Of a DNA stretch of 64,000 nt, positions 10,085 to 21,245 are shown one piece after another. The translations under genes and the position numbers were made by a program. Every line of letters starts with the position of its first letter. The stretch's first letter is position 1. This DNA is from Theodoxus fluviatilis. Its lineage: Eukaryota; Mollusca; Gastropoda; Cycloneritida; Neritidae. The notes beneath the pieces were generated by a model. It did not search any database, was not told where the DNA came from, and saw nothing but the letters and a program-made list of their open reading frames with translations. The stretch is taken from the NCBI GenBank assembly GCA_034096865.1, contig JAWQFJ010001318.1, positions 5,001-69,000 of the forward strand, given 5' to 3'.

Positions 10085-11552
10085 AGGTAAAGAGCCGGTG
10101 TCAGACTATACAAAGTTCACCTGGAAAAAAAGAAAACAGAAAAAAATGACCGGAGTCTGACCAATTGTATTCTCTCGTGAGAGAAGTGGGCCCTGAAGAG
10201 GGCCGTTACTAGAGCAGTCGTAGGCTTCTAGAGCAGTCGTAGGCGAGCTTTCGGAGGGGATCCTCCTTCTTCAGGCCAAGTGGTACAGGACTGGCAGGCG
10301 TAGGGTTTAAATAGGGGACTGGCGGAGGCTCGTGCAACGCAAGTCCCCCGAGAAAAGCAGGAGTGGACATGCGCTCACCCCCGTAGAAGGACCGTCCACA
10401 CCGCAGAGAACATGGGGAACCCGTGCCACAGAGCAGGGCGGGCTCAACGGTAGTGAGCCATGAAGCCCGTGTCTCTGTTGAGCCCGGTGTGCTGCGTGCC
10501 AAACCTGATGATGAGTCTCTGCTCCATAACCCGACGTTGGTGGAGGTCGTGCAACCCGCCCCTCAGCACGCTCACGAGCATGTCAGCGGGTGAGTGGTCG
10601 GACAGGTTGAAGTGTTCGCTGACTGGGAGGGGCGACAGGTTTCTGATGGTGGCGCGGTGCCCGTTCATCCGTTGGCGGAGTCGCTGACCAGTCTCTCCGA
10701 TGTACCAAGCGTCAGGGCATCCTCTGCGGCACCTGATGAGATATACCAAATCTCTGGAATGGCAGGTATGCTTGCCTCTGACGTGGTGTACGGTCTGGCC
10801 CCTGGTAATCGTCGTCTCCGTGCAGATGATTGCGCACGTGGAACACCGCGCCGCCTTACAGGGTTGCATGCTGCCGTCCTCCGTGGGGTGGTGGTCGGGG
10901 AATTTGCTGCGGACCAGCAGACTCCTCAGGTTAGGTGGTTGGCGGAAGGCGAGGACAGGAGGAGCCGGAAGTGCACGAGAGAGGCGCTCGTCCTCACTGA
11001 GGAAATGTTGGAGACTCCTAATCACCTTCCGCAGCTTCTCCGCCCCAGGGAAGAAACTCGCGACTAGAGGGACTCTGTTGGCCCCCGAGTGCCTGTCCCG
11101 ACGAAGAAGAAGCTCCTCCCGTCTTTTAGTAGTGGCCCTGTAGAACTGCCGGTCGATGCTCCCACCGTGGTGTCCGCTACGGAGGAGGGCCGCCTTCAGT
11201 CCCCGGAGGTGCCTGTCACGATCCCCCGCATCGGAGCAGATTCGGTGGATCCGAAGCGCCTGTCCATAGGGGATGGACTGCTTGACATGCCTCGGGTGGG
11301 AACTGGAGTGGTGGAGCATCTGCATGCTGTCCGTGGGCTTACGGTACAGGGAGGTAGTGAGCTGTCCATCCGTTATGGTGACCCGAGTGTCCAGAAAGGT
11401 GACCGACTCCTTGGAGAAGGTCATAGTTAGTTGAATGGTAGGGGAGAACCCGCTGATCTCCTGGTGGAGTTCCTGGAGGGCCTGTTCCCCGTGGTTCCAG
11501 ATGAGAAACAAGTCATCAATGTACCTGATGTAGAAGCTGGGGCGCAGGGGGC
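10085..11552 (-). mobile_element. Penelope-like element, copy 2 (5'-truncated)
   Basis: Includes the part shared with 2665-3620 plus about 480 bp more of reverse transcriptase sequence. The heptamer GGCTGAG occurs just before it (10078-10084) and at its truncated 5' junction (11553-11559), consistent with a target-site duplication. Intact copies of the target are visible near 22765 and 22935. About 33 bp at the 3' end (10085-10117) are absent from copy 1. Confidence 0.87.
10444..11552 (-). pseudogene. PLE reverse transcriptase (C-terminal part) plus GIY-YIG endonuclease
   Basis: About 369 open codons. The RT catalytic motif FYIRYIDDLFLIW lies close to the truncation, so both catalytic Asp residues are present. 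RT motifs FLDTRVTI and LYRKPTDS follow, then a connecting region and the GIY-YIG core (YIGETGQRLRQR). The frame has no disruption down to the stop at 10444 but lacks the N-terminal RT blocks, so it cannot encode a whole protein. The few residues upstream of PSFYIRYIDD (MAGSLSRPL) come from the host transposon. Confidence 0.9.
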
Positions 11553-11597
11553 GGCTGAGTGAGCCAGCCATCCATCTATACAGGATCCATGGTTAAA

Positions 11598-12080
11598 CGT
11601 ACTGTCTCTCGTTTCCATATTTGTGTGCGCGGATTGTAACTGCAGAGATACGTGAGGCGTGTTTCGCGCACACCCTGTCGCTGCTGTAGAGATATATGAT
11701 CGCGCAGACTGACGCCCATCTGACCACTCAGTCTTTGCGTGTTTGAGATCACACCAGATTTTAGAGTTTATTCATTTAATGTATCATGTACTGCTTGTAA
11801 TATTGAATAGAAACCTAGTGTTTATCCTTATCAACCATCCCATATATGGCAACCTGCACTCTGTGAGTTGTAAACGGTAATATTAAAAGAAAACGATGAA
11901 TACATATCTGATTTAATTGGCGCCATAAATACTTCAATTGCCATTCATTTGTATACGAATCACTTTTGGAATTCATTCATTGGCGCAGAGTGTGCTTTGA
12001 TTAACGCACTTTCCAACGGAGTGGAGCTTGCCATATGGGACTGTTGATTTAAGCCTCAAATAGTTGTTAGAAGCTGTCAT
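11598..12080. other. Unassigned DNA
   Basis: No gene or recognised repeat. The base composition is ordinary AT-rich intergenic sequence. Confidence 0.5.
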
Positions 12081-12450
12081 GTTAGCACAATTTGCGTCCA
12101 CTGGGAACCACGGGTGCAGCTTCTGACTTAGGAATTTCGTCTGCTTTCGCTGAAGTCCGAGTAGGGGCTATAAAGCCAGAGCAGTGCAGGCCACAGAGCA
12201 GACAGAGAGAGAGACAGACGTCAGGAGGCCATAGCGAGAGGTCACGGGAAGGTCATCCCAGTGGACAGTAGCTTTGTCTGCATTGCGCTGTCTGCTACCA
12301 TGAATAAAGAAGGTGGAAATGAGATACCAAGCCTTGCTTGTCTGCTGACCCTTGGGAGAGAGTAAAGGGAGAGAGGCAAGCATACCTCTACACTCCCTGC
12401 CTGCCTGCCCAGCTGGCCACGCGCCCCACGTTTTCATCTGGCGCTGTGAT
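12081..12450 (+). mobile_element. Possible LTR remnant
   Basis: A TATA-like ctataaagcc (about 12168) is followed about 130 bp later by gaataaag (about 12301), then by a tctggcgctgtg segment resembling a primer-binding site. This spacing suits an LTR promoter/polyadenylation unit. No second LTR or coding region accompanies it, so the call is weak. Confidence 0.3.
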
Positions 12451-13980
12451 AGCAGGGTGCCACATGCCCCCATGCTTCATCTGGCGTTAAAGGGACCCGG
12501 GTCAATCCTGCTATGGAGTAGAGAGACTGTCTGTCTCTTTATAGCTCCAGCCTGCGCCTAAGTCCCACCACCAACCCTACCCCAGAAGGAAAAGGTGATG
12601 GACAACAGCAGGATCAGGCTGAACTTGAGCACACAAGGCGTGAGAGAAGCAAGGAAAACTTTTTCCTTGCCACCGAAGAAATAAGAACGACGACAACAGT
12701 GACAAAGAGAAAGAGGTTGAGGTGATGATGATGAGACCGTTGTTCTGAATACGGCGTCGCTAAGAAAAACAACACTTCTATTTTAAAATGTGGTTGCCAT
12801 GACTACCTTTTCACGCATGCTACCCGTTTCCATTAATCGAATCTTACCTCCACTTGAAGATTTTGAGCAACGACCCAAAATAGGTGGATGAGATACATTG
12901 TCAATGTTGCGATATTCATTCCAGGTGACCCATAAATCATCTATCTCTTAGGATCTGCAAGGAACAAATCGAATTTTACAGTAAAGCATGCAAAAACTTG
13001 CTTTTAAAGGACCTCCTCTATTCAATATTGATGGAGAAATGGGGGGAAAAGTGTATTCGAGCACCCTATTGTCCCAAGAGGGCAGCATCTTCAACAACCT
13101 GTAACTCACCATGTGTTTGCCTTGGGCAAGGGCTGTTGTTATTTGTTGACTCCAGCCAAAAAACAAGGCTACAGCAAAATGTTGTTATGTTGTACTGTTA
13201 TGTGGGGATTATCTTCAGCCGTGGTAAGCTCCTAACATAACAACTGGCATTCTCTGGAGACAGAGATCAAATCCCCTGAAGACGGAGTGTGGCTGCCTAA
13301 AACAGTCACACACTTGGGTGATCCTGGGAGTGTTTAGCGCAGGTACGCAACAAAAACAACTCACCATGTGTTACTCCGATTCTAAAGTATTCATCATCGG
13401 AAAGAGCACTCAAAGCTCTGTCAGGATCTGTCTTTACTTTCAATGACAAAAGTGGATGTAAGACTCAAAGTGTAGGGACGAGTTTCTCATCCGATTACGA
13501 CTTTTCGACAAGAGTGCTCTGTCGCTCAGTGGTTTGGAGTGTGTGACGTGGAGAGAGATGCTGTCAAGATGCATTCACAAACCCCCACTGTTGCACACTC
13601 TGCCACAAGAGGCAGTTACCTTAATACTATTGGGAGGGAAAGGAGATAATCAAATCGCTCATCATTTCAGACTGGTACTTATGCACACCTACAGCACTCA
13701 TCGCTGACTTTGAATGGAGAATGACTTGCAGACGACCTATATTTCATGTGTATCGCAAACTCTCCATTAAGTTTCTCGTGTTATCTTTTATTTCTTGTGA
13801 CAGGGCTATTTCACAAAGTCTCTGAAGTCAATCATTCGTCTAGTCTGAGTGAGCTGCCGTCAGCCTCTCAGCCTGGATGTGGAGTATCTGAGCATATCAC
13901 GTTGTACATGTCTCGCGTGGAGTGACACTCAACACTATCAGCAGGCCATCTTTTAAAGTGTAGTTCCTCTCTACAATGGC
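12451..13980. other. Unassigned DNA
   Basis: No convincing gene. Short frames here have no recognisable motifs. Confidence 0.5.
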
Positions 13981-13981
13981 T

Positions 13982-15826
13982 CAACACTCCATGCAGACGC
14001 AAGCAAGGGCAAGGAACTCGTGGACAGGGCCAAGAACATCTGGGAGGCCATCCAGAAGGCGAAAGCGGGCAGGCTCAATCAGCACGTCATCTGGCTCGAC
14101 TTAGCCAATGCAAACGGTTCGGTGTCACACCAAGTGATATGGCTGGCCCTCAGAATGTACCATGTTCCTGAACCCATGATCCAGCTGCTGCAAGGCTACT
14201 TTGAGGACTTCCAGATGAGGTTCACAACCAGACAGTACACCACAAACTGGATTCCCCTGGAGGTGGGAATAGCCATAGGTTGCACAGTCTCACGAATCAT
14301 CTTTGTAATGGTCATGCAAGTCGTCCTGAGAGCAGCCGAGGCGCACTGCAGCGGTGCCAATTTAGGAAGCAGTCTCCACATGTCCCCTCTCAAAGCGTTC
14401 ATGGATGATACGACAGTACCAGCCACACAGGAGGACGAGGCACGAAGGATCCTCTCCCGGCTCCAGCAGGTCATAGAGTGGATGGGCATGAAGTTCAAGC
14501 CCCAAAAGTCAAGAAGCCTTTCGTTGCAGAAGGGAAGGGTGAGGCCAGACGTGATTTTTCACGGTGGCGGGGGAAGCGATCCCAACTGTGACCCAACAAC
14601 CAGTCAAGAGCCTCGGAAGGGTGTACGACTTCAGCTTGAGAGATACAGTAAGAGCCAAAGAAATCAGGGACACCACAAAGACGGGGCTTGAGAACATCAA
14701 CAAGTGCCCCCTTCAAGGAAAGTTCAAGATCTGGATATTCCAACATGTCCTCCTCCCAAAACTGCTATGGCTGCTGCTCATCTACGATATCTGCACAAGC
14801 ACAGTGGAGGGGCTGGAGTCTATGACCAGCAAGTTTCTCCGCGGATGGCTTGGTGTTCCCCCGAGGCTTCTCGAACGTGGGGCTATATGGGAAGGCAAAC
14901 AAGCTCGCTCTGCCACTAAAATCGATCACTGAGGAATTCAAAGTGGGCAACGCCAGACTGTTCATGATGCTCCAGACGTCGGAGGACACCCTGGTGAGAT
15001 CAACCCTGCCCGCCATCAGATCGGGAAAGAAATGACTGCTCAGGAGGCAGTCGACGCAGCCACGGAGAGCCTGAAGCTGAAGGAAGTCCTGGGACACACC
15101 CAAAGTGGTCGACAATGTCTCGGATACAGTGAGAGACCAACATTCTGGTCAAGGGCAGGAAACAAAGGCAAACGCGACATGGTGAGCCAGGAAATAAGGG
15201 CAGCAGAGGAAGCCAAGAGGGCAGCTGCAGCGGCGCAGCAGGCACAGCAAGGCCAATAGACAACTTGGGACGCAACAGAGCAAAGAAAGCTGTCCTGGAA
15301 AGACATCTGGCACATGGCACCAATGCGGCTGGCATTCGTAATGAGGGCTACGTATGATCTGCTACCCACCAACGCGAATCTGGCCAGATGGGGAAAGACA
15401 TCAGACACCAACTGTCCGCTTTGTGGGATGAAACAGACCCTCAACCGTCCTGTCAGCGTGTGGCGTGGCCCTGGGCCTTGGACGGTACACTTGGCGCCAC
15501 AACAAGGTTCTCCACCACCTGGCCCAAGCAGCGGAGGATGCAATAGGGCACGCTAATGCCGAGGAAAAGGGGCTCCCACAGAAAAGAAGTTCGTGAGGGC
15601 CGGAGAGGCGGGAAACGCAGTGCGCAGGAAAACGGCAACATCCGGCGTCCTTACAGCTGCACAAGACTGGTCTCGTGCATCGACTCTGACACAGATACTC
15701 TGTACACCTGAGAGGCGACGAAAATTAAAACTTGCCTGTCAGGACGCGGTAAACATCAGCCATGCCTCAGGTGTCAACAGCCTGAAGAACTGGAGATTGC
15801 AGAGGTGTGGCCAGGTGTAGAACAAG
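13982..15826 (+). pseudogene. Non-LTR retrotransposon reverse transcriptase, multiply frameshifted
   Basis: The first frame (14020 to about 14590) gives RT blocks HVIWLDLANANGSVSH, LEVGIAIGCTVS and the catalytic AFMDDTTV. The thumb and connection continue in another frame (GRVYDFSLRDTV, about 14620; KIWIFQHVLLPKLLW, about 14725-14780). A third frame covers GLYGKANKLALPLKSITEEFK (about 14880-14945). The C-terminal part shows NCPLCGMKQT (about 15405), the start of a zinc-knuckle motif, after which the frame shifts again. At least four shifts and a stop at 15257 make it dead. It may be 5'-truncated. I do not fix its clade. Confidence 0.82.
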
Positions 15827-15950
15827 AACGAAACAACGACGCCGTGTGTATTCAAACGTCGACGCCATTTTCTTCGATGAGGGTCCCGAATGGCCCCAGC
15901 AGTAATCAAAGATGGGGTAGTGTTTGGTCTGACTCTATGCTTCACGAGGG

Positions 15951-16380
15951 CAGTGATTTTTATCGAAAAGACCCGAAAAGACCCGAAAAGACCCGAAAAG
16001 ACAGCCGAAAAGACCCGAAAAGACCCGAAAAGACACGAAAAGACACCCGAAAAGACCCCAAAAGACCCGAAAAGACCAGAAAAGACCAGAAAAGACCAGA
16101 AAAGACACCCGAAAAGACCCCAAAAGACCCGAAAAGAGGGCAGTGATTTTTATCGAAAAGACCCGAAAAGACCCGAAAAGACCCGAAAGACACCTGAAAA
16201 GACCCGAAAAGACTCGAAAAGACCCGAAAAGACACCCGAAAAGACCCGAAAAGACCCGAAAAGACCCGAAAAGACCCGAAAAGACCCGAAAAGACCCGAA
16301 AAGACCCGCTTTTCGGGTCTTTTCGTGTCTTTTCGGGTCTTTTCGATAAAAATCACTGCCAGTGATTTTTATCGAAATGT
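15951..16380. mobile_element. hAT-like palindromic MITE built on a GAAAAGACCC repeat
   Basis: Both ends read CAGTGATTTTTATCG (15951 inward; complement ending 16358), and the CAGNG start is hAT-like. The body is a run of ten- and eleven-base units gaaaagaccc/gaaaagacac. The left end is tandemly duplicated (restarting at 16141 after the same gaggg). Near 16308 the repeat reverses into its complement, forming a hairpin. A perfect 31-nt palindrome (15-base arms, cgataaaaatcactg) spans 16344-16374, where another end copy abuts. I find no 8-bp target duplication. Confidence 0.75.
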
Positions 16381-16412
16381 GGTAGGGCGAGTGGCTGTCG
16401 AGCATGGCAATC

Positions 16413-17374
16413 GGTGTTGAAGCGCGGATGGGTATTCGAGATAACAAGTTGAACCGGTGACTTTTCTAAGTGGTTTATTCACCTTAGTTTATCGCAGCGT
16501 CCAAGGGCACACAACACTAACCGTTTTCGCTCCCTTTTCCCTTTTCTTCTCACGAATCTCCCTCTTCTCTCTTCTTACGCCATATCCCTCAACCGTCCCC
16601 CGAATCCAACGTCACAAAACTATCCAACGTCACAAAACTAAGAGAATCGCAATGCAGAATGCATACTACGATACTATGTTCTTTTCTTATTGAAAAATAA
16701 ATATAAACAACAAATAAGGACAACAACATTGGCAACCTCAAACCATGAAGTGCTAGATGAACCGGGAGGAGAAGCAGTTTGACGTGAAGGAAAGGCTAAC
16801 CGGCTATTACTGCCCGTACCCCACCACACCCGCCCCGCCCTTTTATCTGCCACGCCCTCGTGGCAGGCCACGCAAAAGGTTCCCTGGGGGTCTGGGTAGT
16901 TCACTGGTATGGCACCCTAAGACTTAAGTCAATTAAGAATCCTCAAGTCTGTATTAGCCAAACTTCAGTGTGTTCAGAACGTCACCTTCTCACTCTATTT
17001 AGAAATTCGTCGATTCCCTGCTCTCAGAATTTAAGTGTGGTGATGCGTGCTATTACAATCACTGCATCAAATCAATACCTTGTCTCAACTGGTCTATCTA
17101 CTCACTCCCGGTTATACAGCTCATCTCGTTTACAGGACAGAATGCATATTATATACTCATGCAAAATGTAAGTATAATCATAACGATAGTAGCTTGCTAC
17201 TATACTAACATGCACATCTAAATTATAAATGTCACCCGTCACAATTCAAAATATCCAACACAATGCAAGTCTACTACAGCACTTTCCATGTCCCAGAATG
17301 TCCGACGTGTCGCATGTTCATTTCCTCGAACAGAATAATCAAAGTCCCACTGCTATAGCTCTCATTACAATTAT
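16413..17374 (-). mobile_element. 3' LTR of a Ty3/gypsy remnant (bounds approximate)
   Basis: Read on the minus strand, this follows the end of the pol frame. It has a TATA-like gataaaagggcgggg (about 16840) and a polyadenylation-type gaataaacc (about 16478). It can be delimited by TGTAATGAGAG (about 17374) and a TTCAACA end (about 16413). No second LTR is present for comparison, so the limits are estimates. Confidence 0.5.
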
Positions 17375-17407
17375 TGTCTATGTGAGTCTTTATGCACACG
17401 GAAGTGG

Positions 17408-17990
17408 CTACCCATACAACCAGTCCCCAAACCTTTCTGGTGGCTGACCAGCATTTCGGCGGTCAGAACGTCTTGGGAGCAAGTTCACATCACCACTCGC
17501 AGGCTGTTCCAAATCAGCCCCGGAGAGCGGAGTAGTCCCGATTGCTTCCTGGTCACTTGCACGATCGTAGCCGACAGTTGGTGAGGGGATTAGGGAGGAA
17601 TGTTCAGATTCCTCTACTCTGTGGTGACGACGCCTCATAGCAGGTTGGGGCAAACTCCACGTACCCCAGTAGCCCGGTCGGCCTGTCGTCATCATCCTGC
17701 ACTAACTCACAATTGCTGTGTGGGACCGGGGTTGTTTCCTCTGTGTCTGACGGGGGTCGGGCGAGTTGGATGTCGTTAAGGTTCAAACCCTTCACAGCGC
17801 CCCCCGCCAGTGGTTGCACCTCATACACAGAGTTGTGTGGGTGTGGTCGCCTGTCCACTATATTGGGGTCAGGTCCCCAGATGTCCTGGAACTTGTTTCG
17901 CCCCGTTGTTACACGCTTCCTGACGCACACATAATCACCTACGTGCAGATCAGGAAGGAACGAGCTGTTATCATCATGTCTCTTTCCCGA
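17408..17990 (-). pseudogene. Ty3/gypsy integrase C-terminal tail
   Basis: Reads LHVGDYVCVRKRVTTGRNKFQ and later NSVYEVQPLAGGAV, the C-terminal (GPY/F-type) chromatin/DNA-binding fold of gypsy integrase. It closes with RRSDRRNAGQPPERFGDWLYG-type residues before the LTR. One frameshift falls near 17640-17690. Everything upstream (gag, protease, RT, RNase H, integrase core) is gone. The frame is fused to an unrelated coiled-coil exon upstream. Confidence 0.8.
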
Positions 17991-18344
17991 AGGAGCTGCT
18001 CTTCGTGCTTCTCCTTCTCCTTCAGTGCTTTCTGACTGCTGGGACCGAAGGTCTCTCACCTCGTCGTTGAGTTTGGTGTGGCTGGTCTCCCCTGCATTCA
18101 GCTTGTTGGTCAGCTCAACAATGGAATCCTCCAGCTTCTTGTTTTTGGCATTGGCAGCCCTCAGCTCATCCTTCATCTGGAGCATCTTGTCCTTGAGTGT
18201 CTTGACCTCCTTGTTGCGGCGGGAGAGCTGGTCCTCAATGCCGTGGACTCGCTCCATCTTCTCTGCCAGTTCCATGGACACCTGGTTTGTCTTGGCTCCA
18301 CCCTCCAGCTTGCTGGACTTGTAGGTGTGGATTTGGTTCTCAGC
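17990..18344 (-). pseudogene. Coiled-coil exon fossil of an unidentified host gene
   Basis: The exon begins after a good acceptor (polypyrimidine run, then tctgacccag/GCTGAGAACC at 18344) and encodes about 100 residues of charged heptads (LAEKMERVHGIEDQLSRRNK, KDKMLQMKDELRAANAKNKK). Near 18020 a one-base shift is needed to stay in the coiled coil (KALKEKEKHEEQLL). Without it the frame runs into the integrase tail. I do not recognise the parent gene. Confidence 0.6.
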
Positions 18345-18769
18345 CTGGGTCAGACCGATAATACAGTAACTTAGGAAAAAAATACGTGAAAAGCATCGTA
18401 GGAGATGAAACGGCAAAACCATGTGGTCGAAATGGAGTGATGTCAACATTGAGAGAAGATGACAAACATGTCCTTAAGCAATCTGTTATTGTTGTGATTG
18501 CTGTTGTTGTTTTCGTTGTCGTTGTTATTACAGAATGTCCGCTGTCCGTAGATATTTTTACTTCACCTACCTACCTACTCTTACAAAGGATGCATTTTCA
18601 GACGCGCAAAATTCATTGCAAATTCAAGACGTATAATGTGAACAAAGTTATGTCAGTGTTTGATTATTTCATTCTAATATCAACAGAACTGGATTCTTGC
18701 AAGTTTCCAGTTGTCATTGTCCTATCACAATTTGATACATCACTATAGGTCTTGTTGTATTTGTATCTC

Positions 18770-18920
18770 TTTATTATGTGTGTGTGTGTGTCTGTGTGTG
18801 CGTGTGCAAGCGTGAGTGCGCGTGCGGGCGCGTGCGTGTGTGTGCGTGCGTGTGTGTGTGTGTGTGAGTGTGTGCGTGTGCGTGCGTGTGTGCGTGCGTG
18901 TGCGTGCGTGCGTGTGTGTA
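18770..18920. repeat. (GT)n / (CGTG)n microsatellite
   Basis: A 150-bp alternating purine-pyrimidine tract. Cys/Val and His/Thr frames through it are artefacts. Confidence 0.95.
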
Positions 18921-19011
18921 TAAGCTTCTACGTCATGGTTCGTCGGCCGCAAATAAGAAATCAATTAGTCAGTCAAGCAGTTCAGCCCCCTGTGACTTGG
19001 GAAGTAACAGA

Positions 19012-19120
19012 AGTCTCGTGGCGTTTCCCTGCGGGACTCGTAGGCGGCAACACGTTAGGGAATCGAGACTTGATTTTTTTTCGTTCTAGCTCTGGTGATT
19101 TTCGTAATCAATGCCACACA
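19012..19120 (-). repeat. Degenerate SINE-like copy
   Basis: The sequence around tttccctgcgggactcgtag and gggaatcgagacttga aligns with the block shared by the 52960-53180 and 56248-56420 copies, in the same orientation, with many substitutions. Confidence 0.5.
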
Positions 19121-20064
19121 TTGACCAACAATGGCTGACAGGCCGCGTAACTCCACCCACCTTCATCTGAACAGTGAACCATCGCCGATTTTCGCTGTCT
19201 TTCCGCTCTGGAATAACGTCGTCTCCCTGAAGGCGCGCTCGCCTTGTATTGAGTGTCAGGAGCACGGTTTGCATGTGCCAGAGGTTGGTCGCAACAGATA
19301 AAGAAAACACATGAAAAGGTTATCATGTTTTGTTTGCAATGGCAACGTGTCCTCGATCAAGTAGTTCGGCTGACGGTTTCGTGCACACATTGTCCCTGAC
19401 GCTGCAATCAATGCCGTGGTTCAATGCATTCAGATGGGTTTGGAAAGGTGCAATGGACAGAGAACTGAATAATATCCGGTTCGTCTTTCACTGTGAAATT
19501 GATCTCTATGGAAGTGCATCCATTCAACAGCAGCTGCACGATGTCTACGTGCCTGCAAGTTATCAGTCGAGACTGAAAATTTCAGGAGAACCCGGCTTGT
19601 TCACATTCGGAACAAAAGTTCCTTTAAATATTCAACAACCCGACAACACACAAACCTGCTCTGTGCTGTCCATATCGGTTTTCCCCCGACACTATGCAGA
19701 CTGTTCAAGTCCCTGTAGGCTGATCTAAATATTGCAGAGCTCGACAAACACCACGAAATATTATCATTAGGGCAAAACACTATCTATAAGCATTACATCA
19801 AATGAATGCATTTGCATGTTCACGTCACACATCCGCCACGTGCAGAATCTTTATGTGACAGTGTGTGTACTCATGGACGTCGGGAGAAAAAAACACATTA
19901 CATCTGGAACGGCAGACTGAAAGAACAACACTGACAACAACGATCTGTCCAATCTGTGCCAGTCGAGCCGCTTATTTTGTCGTGCTTTAAACGTGTCTAC
20001 ATGGCAGCAGAGGACGGAGACAGACAGACAGAGGCAGGAAACCCGTCTGTTCACTTTTGGAGGG
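19121..20064. other. Unassigned DNA
   Basis: Several frames of 70-130 codons occur, but none shows recognisable motifs or context. I see no gene I can support. Confidence 0.45.
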
Positions 20065-21062
20065 TGTTACGAGACGGGGCTCTTGATCTCTCACTTAAGA
20101 GAAATTGTCTAGGGGTTTATCTTGCCGTCTTGTAACATCCACTTTCTTTCCATGCAATCAAGGGGTAAACGAGACTACACAGAGAATATAAGTAGGTGGA
20201 ATTTGACTTTTAAAATAACTTTAATAATATGGAAGTAATAATAATTCTTAATATAACTAATTCAAAGCATTAAGTTATACCATGTTTAGCCAGCCAGTCT
20301 TTCAATGGTTACACTTATCTGTGAGCGTTCAATTCAGCTGATCACTGCTGAGGAGCGTAGAGCCTTTTCAACAGGGTTGTAGATGGATGAACATGTAGGG
20401 CCAGGTGAGATGGGCCTGCCCGGGAATCTTGAAACCTGGCATTTGAGAAGGGAGGGTAACGTTGAACGTCTCCCCTCTGCGTTGAGGCTGTTCCTAGGTC
20501 AGGCGTCACGCCGTCTCTGGGGTCAGGCATGACACTGTCTGTGGGATCAGGCATAACGCTGTCTGTGGGGTCAGGCTAAGCGTGGCATCCTGATAACTCT
20601 GGTCTTCTGGTGGAGGTGTCGAATTACGCCCATCTGAGTGGACTGGACCCTTGATGGATGGCGTCAGGGGAGTCTTGGGGGGCAGCAGGGCTATGGATAA
20701 GGGGGGTTTCTGGCGTTCCCCCCTTTCCATCTCCTGTTTGACCATGGGCGTAGTCACAGCGAGTGCACTGCACGCCCAAGCGGTAGGGGGTAAGAGAGAG
20801 AGAAAGAAAGAAGGTAGAGGCTTTATAGTTTTGGGTGCCGTCCACTGACCAAATAGTGTCTTTGTTCTCTCCACTGACCAATTCTATTCTCGGCACAATC
20901 TGTGCAGCAGAATGTTAGCGTCTCTTTGTTCTGTCCAATTCTCACGTTCAGCACCACATTCCAAGGCCTGGCTGGTTTCTCTCAGAGAGAGATTTGAGGC
21001 CTGGCTGGCTCTTAAAGTGGACAATGAACTGACTTAAAATTAAAATATCTTGACTCATAACA
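20065..21062 (-). mobile_element. 3' LTR of a Ty3/gypsy element
   Basis: On the minus strand it runs from TGTTATGAGTC (21062) to GTCTCGTAACA (20065), with TG..CA ends and a purine tract immediately upstream. A TATA-like actataaagcc sits near 20825. An alternative 3' terminus lies at about 20130, where a second ttacaagacgg motif occurs. Tandem copies of a unit of about 27 bp occur at 20520-20580. Confidence 0.65.
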
Positions 21063-21076
21063 TCTCCACCCCTAAA
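21063..21076 (-). promoter_or_regulatory. Polypurine tract of the Ty3/gypsy element
   Basis: Minus-strand tttaggggtggaga directly precedes the LTR TG terminus. This is the expected plus-strand primer site for reverse transcription. Confidence 0.6.
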
Positions 21077-21245
21077 GTCGTGAATTCCAGGGGATTTCCT
21101 AATCACTATCCATTGTGAATACATCAATACAGTTGCATGCAAAGACAAAAGGAGAAAAGGGAAAACACGAGGAGACACACATGTTTGTGTTTACCTGCTA
21201 AAGGATACACATGTCTCCGGTCATAGTCGGCTAGTTTGTCCTTGT

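Larger units (their letters stand above)
8645..11592. mobile_element. THAP-bearing DNA transposon (TTAA type), split by a PLE
   Basis: Inverted ends begin CCATGG on both sides and are flanked by TTAAA (8640-8644 and 11593-11597). They share a long inverted repeat: the left (8650-8760) matches the complement of the right (9985-10084 plus 11553-11590), including ttcgccga..gcctcgttttcaat and cacttccggtt blocks. Inside is a THAP-domain exon. Without the nested PLE the element is about 1.5 kb. TTAA targets plus a THAP domain resemble Kolobok elements; P elements also carry THAP but use other target sites. Related end fragments lie at 22620-22982. Confidence 0.7.

Noticed and set aside
15805..16447. 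Lys/Pro- and Phe/Gly-rich frames
   Set aside because: All frames arise from the GAAAAGACCC repeat on either strand.
20065..20140. Short transposon bounded by TGTTAC inverted motifs
   Set aside because: Better explained as the 3' edge of the LTR, given the purine tract and TG terminus at the other end; kept only as a boundary uncertainty.
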